Numbered from the stretch's first letter, positions 41,355 through 50,572 are shown. The stretch is 64,000 nucleotides of DNA from Phycisphaeraceae bacterium (GCA_020639135.1 JACKHE010000005.1:1-64000), one strand, 5' to 3'. The notes: generated by a model not told the origin, from the letters alone. Numbers and translations are program-made.

Positions 41355-41810
41355 ATGTCCGCCATCGACTCCGCGACATCGTCCGCCGCCGCGACGAGCG
41401 GCGCCAGCAACAGCTTCGGCGCGCTCTCGAGCAACGAGTTCCTCGACATCATCTTCACCGAGCTGACCAACCAGGACCCGCTGTCGCCCAACGAGACCAA
41501 GGACCTGCTCCAGCAGATCAGCGTCATCCGGGGGATCGAGTCCGACACCGCGCTGACCGACACGCTCAAGCAGCTCGTCAACCAGAACTCGCTCTCGCAG
41601 GCCGGCGCCCTCATCGGCAAGTTCGTCACCGGGCGGACCGAGTTCGGCGACGCCGCCGAGGACTTCGTCCTCTCCGTCAGCGCCACCAGCGAGGGCCCCG
41701 TCCTCAACCTCCTCAACGGGCAGCGGGTGCCCCTGGAGAACCTCAGCGAGATCATCGACCCCGCCGCCTTCGGCGCGGTCACGGGCGACGACACGAGCAG
41801 CGGCGGCTGA
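41355..41810 (+). CDS. flgD: Hook-cap protein FlgD (short form)
   Basis: 151 residues from ATG 41355, preceded by AGGGAA; a GTG at 41316 overlapping the fliK stop would add 13 residues. The conserved FlgD N-terminal core is clear: FLDIIFTELTNQDPLSP, then QISVIRGIES and SQAGALIGKFV. The usual tudor/Ig-like C-terminal domain is mostly absent; the protein ends soon after one strand region. FlgD caps the growing hook and directs FlgE polymerisation. Short forms of this kind are known in some bacteria. Confidence 0.9.
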   Translation: MSAIDSATSSAAATSGASNSFGALSSNEFLDIIFTELTNQDPLSPNETKDLLQQISVIRGIESDTALTDTLKQLVNQNSLSQAGALIGKFVTGRTEFGDAAEDFVLSVSATSEGPVLNLLNGQRVPLENLSEIIDPAAFGAVTGDDTSSGG

Positions 41811-41812
41811 AC

Positions 41813-42364
41813 ATGAACAGCGAAGGCGTCAACCTGCTCCGCCGGCTCGGCTCCGGCGTGATCCCCGCCGGCCCCGAGCGCCTCGCGAGCCGCACGCTCG
41901 AGGGCTCGGACTTCCCGACGCTGCTCGTCGAGGCCGGCGCCGGAGCGCTCCGAACCGGGCGCGCCCTCGCCACCGCGACGACCATCGAGCCCGGGTTGAG
42001 CCCGCAGCAGCTGCGCCACCTCGCCGACGCCGCCGACCTGGCGCAGGCGAGCGGCGCCGGGATGGTCGTGGCGATGATCGACGATCGCGCGCTGACGCTG
42101 GACGTCGCGCGTCGGCGCATCACCGGCGAGGTCCCCCTCGACGCGCCGGCGCGGACGCCCTCGGACGTGCTCGACGGGATCGACGCCGTCGTCGTGGCGA
42201 GGAACACGATCGACACGGAGCGCGACGGCGACAGGACGGGCGCCGCGGCGGCATGGACGACACCCGAGGCGGCGCGGAGGCTCGCCGCATCATTGACGCA
42301 GATCCAGAACCGGTCCGTGGCGGAGCTGCTGGCCGGCGATCCCGAGACACGCCGCGCGGGTTGA
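41813..42364 (+). CDS. Flagellar operon protein, TIGR02530-like
   Basis: 183 residues from the ATG two bases after the flgD stop. The sequence has the pattern of the flagellar operon family found between flgD and flgE: a central LSPQQLRHLADAADLAQASG helix, a VVAMIDDRALTLDV strand pair, and a C-terminal LDGIDAVVVARNTI matching the family's F/L-x-x-ID segment. The role is not known; its fixed place beside the hook genes suggests a part in hook assembly or hook export. The tail is Ala/Arg-rich. Confidence 0.7.
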   Translation: MNSEGVNLLRRLGSGVIPAGPERLASRTLEGSDFPTLLVEAGAGALRTGRALATATTIEPGLSPQQLRHLADAADLAQASGAGMVVAMIDDRALTLDVARRRITGEVPLDAPARTPSDVLDGIDAVVVARNTIDTERDGDRTGAAAAWTTPEAARRLAASLTQIQNRSVAELLAGDPETRRAG

Positions 42365-42421
42365 CGTTCGTCCCCCCCGCGCCGAGACCGATTTGTCATC
42401 CGTACCCCGAAGGAGCGCCCG

Positions 42422-44140
42422 ATGGCCTCGACAACCGCACTGCTGACTGGACTCTCCGGACTCAACGCCCACTCCAGGCGACTCGAGGTCATCGGCAACA
42501 ACATCTCCAACGTCAACACCACCGCCTTCAAGTCCGCGCGGCTGCTTTTCTCGCCCTCGCTGAGCAGGAACATCTCGCTCGGGACCACGCCCAGCGCCGC
42601 CTCCGGCGGGACGAACCCCGGGCAGATCGGGCTCGGCGTCTCCATCGCCGGGACGCAGCGGAACTTCACCTCCGGCGCCCTGTCGGCGACCGGCATCTCC
42701 TCCGACCTCGCCATCGAGGGCGACGGCTTCTTCATCGTCGAACGCGCCGGGCAGCAGTTCTACACCAGGGCCGGCTCGTTCCAGCTCAACAGCGAGCGGC
42801 AGCTCGTCACGCAGTCCGGCGCCCGGGTCCAGGGCTACAGCGTTGACAACAACTTCAACGTCATCGAGGGCGGGCTCGTCGATCTGGAGATCCCCATCGG
42901 CACGCAGACCCTCGCCGAGGCGACGGAGAACGTCACGCTCGCCGGCAACCTCAACGCCGGCGGCGACACCGCGACGCAGCCCTCGATCACCCTGTTCGAC
43001 CAGGCGTTCGTCGATGTCGCGGACTCCGTCACGCCGCTGACCGGCGCCTCGCTGCTCGTGGATGTCGATGACCCCGCCAACGCCGGCACGCCGCTCTTCG
43101 CCGACATGCAGACGATCCGCCTCAGCGGCGTCATGAAGGGCGACCGCACGCTCCCCGACGCCGACCTCGTCATCGATGCCGCCACGACCACCGTGCAGGA
43201 CCTGATCGATTTCATCGAGGATGCGCTGGGCATCGTCCCGGGGCAGACCTATCCCGACGGCAGCACGTCGGGCGTGACGATCGACGGCGCCGGCGTGATC
43301 AACATCGTCGGCAACATCGGCGAGGACAACTCGATCATGCTCGAGGACTCCGACTTCCGGCTGCTCGACACCCTCGGCGTGGAGATCCAGGAGGGCCTGA
43401 CCTTCACGCAGTCGCAGGCCGCCGACGGCGAGTCCGTCACCACCACCGCGGCGATCTTCGACTCGCTCGGCACGAGGCTCTTCGTGGACATCACGATGGT
43501 CTTCGAGTCCGCGGACTCCACCGGCACCACCTGGCGGTACTACATCGAGTCCGACGACGACACCGACGTCGATCTCAACGTCGGCACCGGCACGGTCTCC
43601 TTCGACAACTTCGGGCGTCAGATCCCCGGCGCCGCCGTCACCGTCTCGATCGACCGGCTCAACACCGGCGCCGTCGATCCGCTGGTCTTCAATCTCAATC
43701 TCGACTCCGGCGCCCAGTCCGTCACGGCGCTGTCCGAGGAGTCCGGGGTCTCGACGCTCGGCGTCCCCTTCCAGGACGGCGTGGAGCTGGGCATCCTCTC
43801 GAACTACTCCGTCGGCGACGACGGCGTCATCACCGGCGGATTCACCAACGGCCAGACCCGTGTCATCGGCCAGGTCGTCCTGGCGACCTTCTCCAACCCC
43901 GAGGGCCTCGTCGATTCCGGCGACAACCTCTTCGTGACCGGCCCCAACTCCGGCGCGCCGCTCGTGACGCCTCCGCTGCAGTTCGGCGCCGGGCGCGTGG
44001 TGGGGGGCGCGCTGGAGCTGTCCAACGTGGACCTGGGCGCAGAGTTCATCAACATGATCCTGACGACGACCGGCTACAGCGCCTCGTCGCGGGTGATCTC
44101 GACGACGGACCAGCTCCTGCAGCTGCTCGTCAACATCTGA
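42422..44140 (+). CDS. flgE: Flagellar hook protein FlgE
   Basis: 572 residues, longer than enteric FlgE (about 400), as in many non-enteric hooks. The N-terminus has the axial motif LSGLNAHSRRLEVIGNNISN with NTTAFKSA. The middle holds beta-rich hook domains (D1/D2) with repeated Asp/Thr/Gly strands, and the C-terminus VDLGAEFINMILTTTGYSASSRVI is diagnostic. FlgE forms the flexible hook. An AAGGAG ribosome binding site precedes the ATG. flbD follows after 26 bases. Confidence 0.95.
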   Translation: MASTTALLTGLSGLNAHSRRLEVIGNNISNVNTTAFKSARLLFSPSLSRNISLGTTPSAASGGTNPGQIGLGVSIAGTQRNFTSGALSATGISSDLAIEGDGFFIVERAGQQFYTRAGSFQLNSERQLVTQSGARVQGYSVDNNFNVIEGGLVDLEIPIGTQTLAEATENVTLAGNLNAGGDTATQPSITLFDQAFVDVADSVTPLTGASLLVDVDDPANAGTPLFADMQTIRLSGVMKGDRTLPDADLVIDAATTTVQDLIDFIEDALGIVPGQTYPDGSTSGVTIDGAGVINIVGNIGEDNSIMLEDSDFRLLDTLGVEIQEGLTFTQSQAADGESVTTTAAIFDSLGTRLFVDITMVFESADSTGTTWRYYIESDDDTDVDLNVGTGTVSFDNFGRQIPGAAVTVSIDRLNTGAVDPLVFNLNLDSGAQSVTALSEESGVSTLGVPFQDGVELGILSNYSVGDDGVITGGFTNGQTRVIGQVVLATFSNPEGLVDSGDNLFVTGPNSGAPLVTPPLQFGAGRVVGGALELSNVDLGAEFINMILTTTGYSASSRVISTTDQLLQLLVNI

Positions 44141-44166
44141 TCGCGCGGAGCGCGGAGGCGGACGGC

Positions 44167-44364
44167 ATGATCACGCTCACCAGGCTCAACGGCGACCGCT
44201 TCGTCGTCAACGCGGAGGCGATCCGCTACATCGAGGAGCGCCCCGACACCACGCTGACCATGGTCGGGGGCGACCGGGTGATCGTCTCCGAGACCATGCG
44301 CGAGGTTGTCGAGCGCTCCATCGATTACGGGCGCCACCTCCGCAAGCTGATGCCGCCCTCGTAA
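44167..44364 (+). CDS. flbD: Flagellar protein FlbD (SwrD-like)
   Basis: 65 residues, matching FlbD from end to end: ITLTRLNGDRFVVNAEAIRYIE, then PDTTLTMVGGDRVIVSET. FlbD/SwrD proteins are small and raise flagellar torque or motor expression in Bacillus; in other phyla the role is less clear. Its usual neighbours are flgE and motA, as here. A 165-base gap with two hairpins separates it from motA. Confidence 0.92.
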   Translation: MITLTRLNGDRFVVNAEAIRYIEERPDTTLTMVGGDRVIVSETMREVVERSIDYGRHLRKLMPPS

Positions 44365-44474
44365 CGGTCCGCCGGCGGAAGCCGCCCCAGCCGCGCCAGG
44401 CCTCCCCCGCGGCGTCCGAGAACCGGTGCGAGCCCGATCGACCCTCAAGGCCCGTGCATTCCGAGTCGATGGCA

Positions 44475-44512
44475 GGACCGGATCGGTCCGCGCCGGCACG
44501 GACGCCGGCGCG
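44475..44512 (+). promoter_or_regulatory. Double hairpin upstream of motA
   Basis: Two adjacent perfect hairpins: GGACCG-GAT-CGGTCC at 44475-44489, then a 9-bp stem CGCGCCGGC with GCCGGCGCG at 44489-44512. They end a few bases before the CTGGAGG ribosome binding site and the GTG at 44530. No T run follows, so this is a possible leader structure rather than a terminator. Confidence 0.4.
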
Positions 44513-44529
44513 CCTCTGGAGGTTGACAG

Positions 44530-45312
44530 GTGGACATCGCCACAATCATCGGGCTCGTGCTCGGCGTTATTGTCATCGTGGGGTCCATCCTCATGGGCGG
44601 CATGCCGCAGATGTTCTTCGACGCGCCGTCGGTCGTCGTGGTGATCATCGGCGCGATCGCCTCGACGTTCGTGGCGTTCCCCCTGGGCAACATCCTCAAG
44701 CTGCCCAAGGTGATGATGAAGACCATCTTCGCCAAGCCAGAGCCGGTGGACGCGATCCTTAAGCAGCTCGTCAGCTTCGCCGAGGTGGCCCGGCGCGACG
44801 GCATCCTCGCGCTCGAGAACCACGTTGACGACATCAAGGACCCGCTGCTCGTCCAGGGCATCCAGATGGCCGTGGACGGCACCGACCCCGAGCTCATCGA
44901 GGCCATCATGGAGGCCGACCTCGAGAACATGATCTCCAGGCACGAGACCGCCAAGGGGATCTTCGACTGCCTCGGCAAGTACGCGCCCGCGTTCGGCATG
45001 ATCGGCACCCTCATCGGCCTCGTCACCATGCTCGGCGACATGTCCGATCCGTCCGGCATCGGCGCCGGCATGGCGGTCGCGCTGCTGACCACGCTCTACG
45101 GCGCCATCATCGCCAACGTCATCTTCCTCCCCCTCGCCGACAAGCTCGCGCTCCGATCCAACGAGGAGATCGTCGCCAAGACCATCGTCATCAAGGGCGT
45201 CATCTCCATCCAGAGCGGCGACAACCCGCGCGTCGTCGAGCAGAAGCTCAAGACCTTCCTGCCGCCCAGCGTCCGCGCCGGCGGCGACGACGAGCTCGCC
45301 AAGGCCGCCTGA
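44530..45312 (+). CDS. motA: Flagellar motor stator protein MotA
   Basis: 260 residues from a GTG after CTGGAGG. Four transmembrane segments: two near the N-terminus (ATIIGLVLGVIVIVGSILM; VVVVIIGAIASTFVAF) and two in the C-terminal half (FGMIGTLIGLVTML; VALLTTLYGAIIANVIFLPL). A cytoplasmic loop with charged residues contacts FliG. The stator pentamer surrounds a MotB dimer and turns proton (or sodium) flow into torque. motB follows after 30 bases. Confidence 0.95.
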   Translation: MDIATIIGLVLGVIVIVGSILMGGMPQMFFDAPSVVVVIIGAIASTFVAFPLGNILKLPKVMMKTIFAKPEPVDAILKQLVSFAEVARRDGILALENHVDDIKDPLLVQGIQMAVDGTDPELIEAIMEADLENMISRHETAKGIFDCLGKYAPAFGMIGTLIGLVTMLGDMSDPSGIGAGMAVALLTTLYGAIIANVIFLPLADKLALRSNEEIVAKTIVIKGVISIQSGDNPRVVEQKLKTFLPPSVRAGGDDELAKAA

Positions 45313-45342
45313 CAAACCGACTCCACAGGAGCTGCGCCGACC

Positions 45343-46101
45343 ATGGCCAGGCGACCCAAGAAAGACAGCGGAGGCGTGCCCGAGTGGGTCGTCACCTTCG
45401 GCGACATGATGACGCTGCTGCTCTGCTTCTTCGTCCTGCTCGCCGCCTTCAGCGAGCTCAAGAAGGAGCACGAATACCAGAAGGTCGTCACCGCCGTGAA
45501 GGAGGCGTTCGGATATTCCGGCGGCGTCGGCGTCCTGCCTATCGACGACCCACCCCTGCGCTCCATGATCGAGAGCCTCCAGGAGCTCGCCAAGCGGCAG
45601 ATGTCCAAGAAGGTCGTCAGCCAGAACACCACGCCCGGGATGCAGGGCAAGGAGTCCACCGTCACACGCGTCCAGGACGGGCTGAAGTTCACCATCGGCG
45701 GCTCGCAGATGTTCGAGCCCGCCAGCGCCACGCTCAACGAGTCCGCCAAGCCCGAGCTTGAGCGCATCGCCCGGCTGCTCATCGGCAAGCGGTTCAAGAT
45801 CGAGATCCGGGGCCACGCCGCGAGCAAGACGCTCCCCCCCGGCAGCCCATACAGGGACCTGCTGGACCTCTCGTATTACCGGGCCAAGGCCGTCCACGAT
45901 TTCCTCGTCCAGCAGGGCCTCGATCCGCTGGTGCTGAGGATCTCCGCGGCCGGCGACACCGAGCCCGTCGAGCCCAGAGCGTACACACCGGAGACCCAGG
46001 CGGTGAATCGCCGGGTCGAGATCATCCAGACCGAGGCGGAAGTCGAAGAAACAAACCCGGATCCGAACTTTGAGAACGCGAACTACGCCAAGGGCGGCTG
46101 A
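45343..46101 (+). CDS. motB: Flagellar motor stator protein MotB
   Basis: 252 residues. A single N-terminal transmembrane helix has D21 in TFGDMMTLLLCFFVLL, the ion-carrying Asp of the family. A plug/linker region follows, and the C-terminal OmpA-like peptidoglycan-binding domain lies at about 120-240 (FEPASATLNESAKPELERIA, then DLSYYRAKAVHDFLV). MotB anchors the stator to the cell wall. Ion type cannot be called safely from this sequence. Confidence 0.95.
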   Translation: MARRPKKDSGGVPEWVVTFGDMMTLLLCFFVLLAAFSELKKEHEYQKVVTAVKEAFGYSGGVGVLPIDDPPLRSMIESLQELAKRQMSKKVVSQNTTPGMQGKESTVTRVQDGLKFTIGGSQMFEPASATLNESAKPELERIARLLIGKRFKIEIRGHAASKTLPPGSPYRDLLDLSYYRAKAVHDFLVQQGLDPLVLRISAAGDTEPVEPRAYTPETQAVNRRVEIIQTEAEVEETNPDPNFENANYAKGG

Positions 46102-46134
46102 GCCGCCGATCCGCAGCGTTCAGGAGCAGTGACC

Positions 46135-46671
46135 ATGGCCGACGATGATGCCCAGAAGAACGACCAGACCGACGGCTCCAAGGAGAAGTCCGGGAAGATC
46201 GGTCTGAAGACGATTGTGCTCGTGGTCGGCCTGCTCGGCGTCGAGGCCGCCGTTGTTGGCGTCGCCATGACCATGTGGGCCGGCCCCGGCGAGGTGCAGG
46301 CGGAGATCGTCACCACCGACGACGCCGCGGCGGAGAACGTCCACGAGCTGATGATCGTCAGCGACCGCTTCCCGAACCACCAGTCCGGCAAGATCTGGCT
46401 GTGGGACACCGAGATCCAGATCCAGGTCAAGCAGAAGAACCTGGACTACGTGCAGCGCGTCCTCGAGGAGCGCAACGCCGAGATCAAGACCGGCATCAGC
46501 ACGCTCTGGCGCAACGCCCACCACCGCCACCTCACCGAGCCCAACCTCGAGACGATGACCCGTCAGCTGACCGAGTACCTCAGCAGCGTCTTCGGCGAGG
46601 ACGCCGACGGGCAGCCGAGGGTGTACAAGGTGCTCATCCCGCGCTGCGTGGGTCTGCCCGGCGACGGCTGA
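46135..46671 (+). CDS. fliL: Flagellar basal body-associated protein FliL
   Basis: 178 residues from an ATG after CAGGAGCAG. A charged N-terminus, one transmembrane helix (about 24-45), then a periplasmic stomatin-like domain. The order fits FliL, which rings the stator and supports motor output. Sequence similarity is moderate: helical segments NLDYVQRVLEERNAEIKTGI and LETMTRQLTEYLSSVF fit the family. It lies between motB and fliN, its usual position. Confidence 0.8.
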   Translation: MADDDAQKNDQTDGSKEKSGKIGLKTIVLVVGLLGVEAAVVGVAMTMWAGPGEVQAEIVTTDDAAAENVHELMIVSDRFPNHQSGKIWLWDTEIQIQVKQKNLDYVQRVLEERNAEIKTGISTLWRNAHHRHLTEPNLETMTRQLTEYLSSVFGEDADGQPRVYKVLIPRCVGLPGDG

Positions 46672-46865
46672 GCCCGCCGTTCGGATCGCTCGCTCGCTTC
46701 CGGATTTCTCTCAATCTGCGCCACGCGCATTCATTGAACGCGCAGGCCGGGGCTGTGCCGATAGTGGTAAGAAGGACCACCCGGCGAGCGTCGCCGCGTG
46801 GTTGATCGACATGGATGTCCGCCGCGGCGTTGGTACGTAACGCATTGCGGTTGAAGAGGCTATGG

Positions 46866-47510
46866 ATGGCCGACGAAGAACCGACCAACGAGCAGCCGCA
46901 ACCGGAAGACACCGGCGAAGCCACCCCGGAAGCGGGGGCGGCCGCGCCCGAGCCCGAGGAATCCGAGCCCCAGAGCGCAGATCCTGCGCCCGAACCGGAA
47001 GCCGAACCGGAGCCGGCGCCGATGACCGCCGCCGAGCAGCTCGCCGCCGACGCACTTGCCGCGGCGCGCAGCGCGATCGCGGGCCTCGATGAGCCCGACA
47101 CGCCGGAACCCCAGGCGCCCGCCGCCCAGGCCGCGCCGGAGCCGGCCGCGTCGAACGGATCGGCGCCGCACACGGGCGCGATGTTCGGCCCGGGCGCGCA
47201 CGCGCGGCCGGCGCCCTTCACGCCGGAGCAGCTCACGCAGCTCGCGTCGATCGAGGGCGGCGAGGGGATCGACATCCTCTCCGACGTTGACCTGAACGTG
47301 AAGATCGAGCTGGGCCGGACGAAGATGCTCGTCGAGGACGTGCTGCGTCTCTCCGACGGCGCGGTCGTCGAGCTCGACAAGCTCGCCGGCGACCCGGTGG
47401 ACATCTACGTCAACGACCGGCACGTCGCCAGGGGCGAGGTGCTGATCCTCAACGACAACTTCTGCGTCCGTGTCAGCGAGATCCTGGAGGCGACGATCGA
47501 GGAGCGGTGA
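46866..47510 (+). CDS. fliN: Flagellar motor switch protein FliN with long acidic N-terminus
   Basis: 214 residues from ATG 46866. The C-terminal SpoA domain (about 130-205) is typical: ILSDVDLNVKIELGRTKMLVED, then LDKLAGDPVDIYVNDRHVARGEV and NDNFCVRVSEI. The first 120 residues are an acidic Pro/Ala/Glu extension, so the protein is well above the usual 130-150 residues. FliN forms the lower C ring with FliM and binds FliH. The partner fliM is far away at 7123. Confidence 0.93.
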   Translation: MADEEPTNEQPQPEDTGEATPEAGAAAPEPEESEPQSADPAPEPEAEPEPAPMTAAEQLAADALAAARSAIAGLDEPDTPEPQAPAAQAAPEPAASNGSAPHTGAMFGPGAHARPAPFTPEQLTQLASIEGGEGIDILSDVDLNVKIELGRTKMLVEDVLRLSDGAVVELDKLAGDPVDIYVNDRHVARGEVLILNDNFCVRVSEILEATIEER

Positions 47511-47588
47511 GCGGCAGACGAGCATCCCGCGCCGCATCGACGCGGCGCCCGCCGGCGGAGCCCGGCGGACCAGGGCCAGGATGGCGAG

Positions 47589-48524
47589 ATGGTGATCCAC
47601 GACAGCGCACGAATCACGATCGGTCGGGGTCTCCGTCGGGGCGCACGCCTCGGCGCCGCGATCGCGCTGGCGTTCGCCCTCCCGGCGCTGGCCGATCCCG
47701 GCGCCCTCCGCGCCAACCCCGCCGGGTCGGTGTCGATCCACACGCCAACGCTCCCGCAACCCGAGCCGCCGGCTCCGACCGGACCGGCCGGGGACCTGCC
47801 CGTCGATTCCGGGTCATCGAAGCGTGATCTCCCGCAGGCGCCGCGCGAAAGCGACTCCACAGAGCCGGCCGACAAACCGCTCACCGACGACGCCTCGAAG
47901 CCGCTGGGCGCCAACCCGTCGCGCGCCGGTTCCGGCGACAGCTCGGCGGAGCATCCGACCACATCTGGCGGCGGCTGGGGACTGCGCACGGCGCTCGCCC
48001 TCGCCGCCGTCTTGGGACTTATCGTGCTGTGCAAGGCGGCGTTCGTGTTCCTGGCGCGGCGGGGCGGCGGGTCGATCGCGGCGCAGCTCGGGGCCTCCGG
48101 GCGCGCGCCGTCGGGGCTGCTGAGCGTGTTGGCGCGGTACCCCGTCGCCAAGGGGACGACGCTCGTGCTGCTCCGCCTGGACCGGCGCGTCCTGCTGCTG
48201 AGCCAGACGAGCCAGGGTTTCACCACGCTCACCGAGATCGACGATCCCGAGGAGGTTGCGACCCTGATCATGCGCGCCGAGGACGAGGAGGGCGCCTCGA
48301 TGACGCGGCGTTTCCGCTCGATGCTCGCGCAGGCCGGGAGCGATCCGGAGCTCATCGGCGAGCGCGAATACGAGATCGAGCCGGTCGTCCCCATGACCCC
48401 CAGAGTCGCCACGGCGCGGTTCCATGACCTGGCGATTCAGCAGAGCGCCGATGGCGGCGACCACGCCGACGCCGTCGGTTCGCTCCGGGACCGCCTCCGC
48501 AGCCTGCGCGAGGTGACCGCGTGA
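47589..48524 (+). CDS. fliO: Flagellar export protein FliO
   Basis: 311 residues. A signal-like N-terminus is followed by a Pro/Ser/Asp-rich exported stretch, one transmembrane helix (TALALAAVLGLIVLCKAAFVF, about 134-154), then a small cytoplasmic SH3-like domain (LSVLARYPVAKGTTLVLLRLD, then RVLLLSQTSQGFTTL). FliO helps assemble the FliP-FliR export gate core. It is larger than typical FliO because of the linker. The stop overlaps the fliP start. Confidence 0.85.
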   Translation: MVIHDSARITIGRGLRRGARLGAAIALAFALPALADPGALRANPAGSVSIHTPTLPQPEPPAPTGPAGDLPVDSGSSKRDLPQAPRESDSTEPADKPLTDDASKPLGANPSRAGSGDSSAEHPTTSGGGWGLRTALALAAVLGLIVLCKAAFVFLARRGGGSIAAQLGASGRAPSGLLSVLARYPVAKGTTLVLLRLDRRVLLLSQTSQGFTTLTEIDDPEEVATLIMRAEDEEGASMTRRFRSMLAQAGSDPELIGEREYEIEPVVPMTPRVATARFHDLAIQQSADGGDHADAVGSLRDRLRSLREVTA

Positions 48525-49459
48525 TGCGAGCCCTGCGTCTGCTGTTCATCACGGTGTTCGTCGCGTGCTTCGCGTCCGGTGCACCGGGGCAGGTCGGCCC
48601 GCTGCCCATCGAGGGGATCACACCGCCCCCGAGCGCGTCCGCTTCCTCGCAGGATTCACCGATCTCCGACGGCGTGATCACGGATCCCGCGCAGGTGCTT
48701 AACCCGGCGCGCGCGCTCGAGGACGCGGCCGACGCGATCCCGGGCTTCGACGGCGGGCTCTCGTCGGCGCTGAACATCGTGCTGCTACTGACGGTGCTGG
48801 GGCTGGCGCCGTCGATCATCCTGATGACGACGAGTTTCCTGCGGATCGTCGTCGTGCTGAGCCTGCTCAAGCAGGCGATCGGCGCGCAGAACCTGCCGCC
48901 ATCGCAGGTGGTGCTGGGCCTGTCGCTGTTCATGACGCTGCTGGTGATGAGCCCCACCATCGACCGCGTGTACCGCGAGGCGATCCTCCCCTACAACAAC
49001 GGCGAGATCACCAACCAGCTCGAGATGTGGGACAAGGCCAAGCAGCCGGTCCGCGACTTCATGTTCGACCAGATCGAGGCCACCGGCAACTGGTCCTCGC
49101 TGTACATGATCATGAACTACCGCGGCGTGGACACAAGCCACCCCGAGAAGATGACCCGCGCCGACGTTGACACGATCACGCTCGTCCCGGCGTACATGCT
49201 CAGCGAGCTCAAGGTCGCATTCCTTATGGGCTTCCGCGTGTACCTGCCCTTCCTCGTGATCGACGTCGTGATCGCGAGCCTGCTCATCTCCATGAGCATG
49301 ATGATGCTCCCGCCGGTGCTCATCTCGCTGCCCTTCAAGCTGCTGCTCTTCGTCCTCGTGGACGGGTGGACGCTGGTCGTGGGCAGCCTCCTGTCCAGCT
49401 TTGTCCGCGAGGGCGGCGCCGAGCGTCTCTCCAACCTCGTCGCCACGGGATCGCCGTAG
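48524..49459 (+). CDS. fliP: Flagellar export gate protein FliP
   Basis: 311 residues from an ATG overlapping the fliO stop (TGATG); a GTG three bases earlier is the other option. A signal peptide is followed by four transmembrane helices with the family signatures TVLGLAPSIILMTTSFLRIVVVL-type and VMSPTIDRVYREAILPY. The late segment LIDVVIASLLISMSMMMLPP is diagnostic. Five FliP subunits form the core of the export gate with FliQ and FliR. The order fliO-fliP-fliQ-fliR-flhB-flhA is classical. Confidence 0.95.
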   Translation: MRALRLLFITVFVACFASGAPGQVGPLPIEGITPPPSASASSQDSPISDGVITDPAQVLNPARALEDAADAIPGFDGGLSSALNIVLLLTVLGLAPSIILMTTSFLRIVVVLSLLKQAIGAQNLPPSQVVLGLSLFMTLLVMSPTIDRVYREAILPYNNGEITNQLEMWDKAKQPVRDFMFDQIEATGNWSSLYMIMNYRGVDTSHPEKMTRADVDTITLVPAYMLSELKVAFLMGFRVYLPFLVIDVVIASLLISMSMMMLPPVLISLPFKLLLFVLVDGWTLVVGSLLSSFVREGGAERLSNLVATGSP

Positions 49460-49478
49460 CCATGCCGAGGAACGAACC

Positions 49479-49745
49479 ATGGTGATCGACGACAACCTGC
49501 TCGAAGTCGTCAGACAGTCGCTGATCCTGACGCTCAAGATCGCCGCGCCCATCCTCGGCGCCGGCGTGCTGATCGGCCTGACGATCAGCATCGTGCAGTC
49601 CGTCACCTCCATCCAGGAGCAGACGCTGACGTTCGTCCCGAAGATCTTCGGGATGGTCCTTGTCGCGGTGCTGCTGCTGAGCTGGATCGTCGCCAAGATC
49701 GCCGAGTTCGCCACCGCCATGTTCTCGTTGTACGGGCCGGTGTGA
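49479..49745 (+). CDS. fliQ: Flagellar export gate protein FliQ
   Basis: 88 residues, two hydrophobic hairpin helices. Conserved segments: VVRQSLILTLKIAAPILGAG and IVQSVTSIQEQTLTFVPKI. FliQ wraps the outside of the FliP-FliR helix. The stop overlaps the fliR GTG by four bases. Confidence 0.95.
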   Translation: MVIDDNLLEVVRQSLILTLKIAAPILGAGVLIGLTISIVQSVTSIQEQTLTFVPKIFGMVLVAVLLLSWIVAKIAEFATAMFSLYGPV

Positions 49746-50566
49746 CCGCCCCGCCCCCACGCCCCCGCCCGGATCCCGCGCCGCCATTGATCGTCATCGA
49801 CCACATCCTGCCCCACGCTGTCGGGTTCGTCGCCGTGCTCTGCCGCCTCGGCGGCCTGTTCATCTTCGCGCCGGCGCTGGGCTCGGAGTCGATCCCGATG
49901 CGGCTCAAGGCGATGATCGCGCTGGTGATGACCGCGGCGGTGTACCCGCTCGTCTCGGGCGCCGCGATGTGCGTCGGCGACGTCAGCTTGCCGCAGCTCG
50001 GCTGGCTGGTCTTTACGGAAACGCTCGTCGGGCTCTCGATCGGCCTGATGGCGACGCTCCCGATCGTGGGGCTGCAGGTCGGCGGCGCGCTGATGGGCCA
50101 CCAGATGGGCCTCGCCGCGGCGCAGGTCTTCAACCCGACGCTGGACACCGAGGCCGACACCGTGGGGCAGCTGATGCTCTTCGTGGGGCTGGCGGTGTTC
50201 CTGTCGATCGGCGGTCTGGAGGCGATGCACCTGGCGGTGGCGCACAGCTTCGACCGCATCCCGATCGGGGGTTTCGGCGCGGACCGGGCGCCGCTGGCGA
50301 TGATCGTCGGCGCGTTGCAGTCGGGGTTCGAGCTCGCCTTCCGCGTCGGGGCGCCGGTGTTCTGCATCATGCTCGTCGAGAGCGTCGGCACCGGGTTCCT
50401 GATGAAGACCGTCCCGCAGCTGAACATCCTCAGCTTCGGGTTCCCCCTGAAGATCCTCCTCGGCGTCTTCACGCTGATCGCCGCGCTGGGCGCCGTCAGC
50501 CTCGCCGGCGGCGAGGAGGTCGAACGGATCACCCGCATGTTCCTGCAGTGGGCGAGGACCGCCTGA
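49742..50566 (+). CDS. fliR: Flagellar export gate protein FliR
   Basis: 274 residues from a GTG overlapping the fliQ stop. The true conserved start is near residue 15 (IVIDHILPHAVGF). Six hydrophobic segments, with GGLFIFAPALGSESIPMRLK early, then ETLVGLSIGLMATLPIVGLQVGG and FPLKILLGVFTLIAAL late. FliR is the single-copy subunit that closes the FliP5 ring. flhB follows after six bases. A short Pro-rich N-terminal extension is likely not conserved. Confidence 0.94.
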   Translation: MTAPPPRPRPDPAPPLIVIDHILPHAVGFVAVLCRLGGLFIFAPALGSESIPMRLKAMIALVMTAAVYPLVSGAAMCVGDVSLPQLGWLVFTETLVGLSIGLMATLPIVGLQVGGALMGHQMGLAAAQVFNPTLDTEADTVGQLMLFVGLAVFLSIGGLEAMHLAVAHSFDRIPIGGFGADRAPLAMIVGALQSGFELAFRVGAPVFCIMLVESVGTGFLMKTVPQLNILSFGFPLKILLGVFTLIAALGAVSLAGGEEVERITRMFLQWARTA

Positions 50567-50572
50567 CCCATC

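Noticed and set aside
46757..46764. GCCGATAG resembling a sigma28 -10 element before fliN
   Set aside because: No TAAA-type -35 at the right distance upstream.
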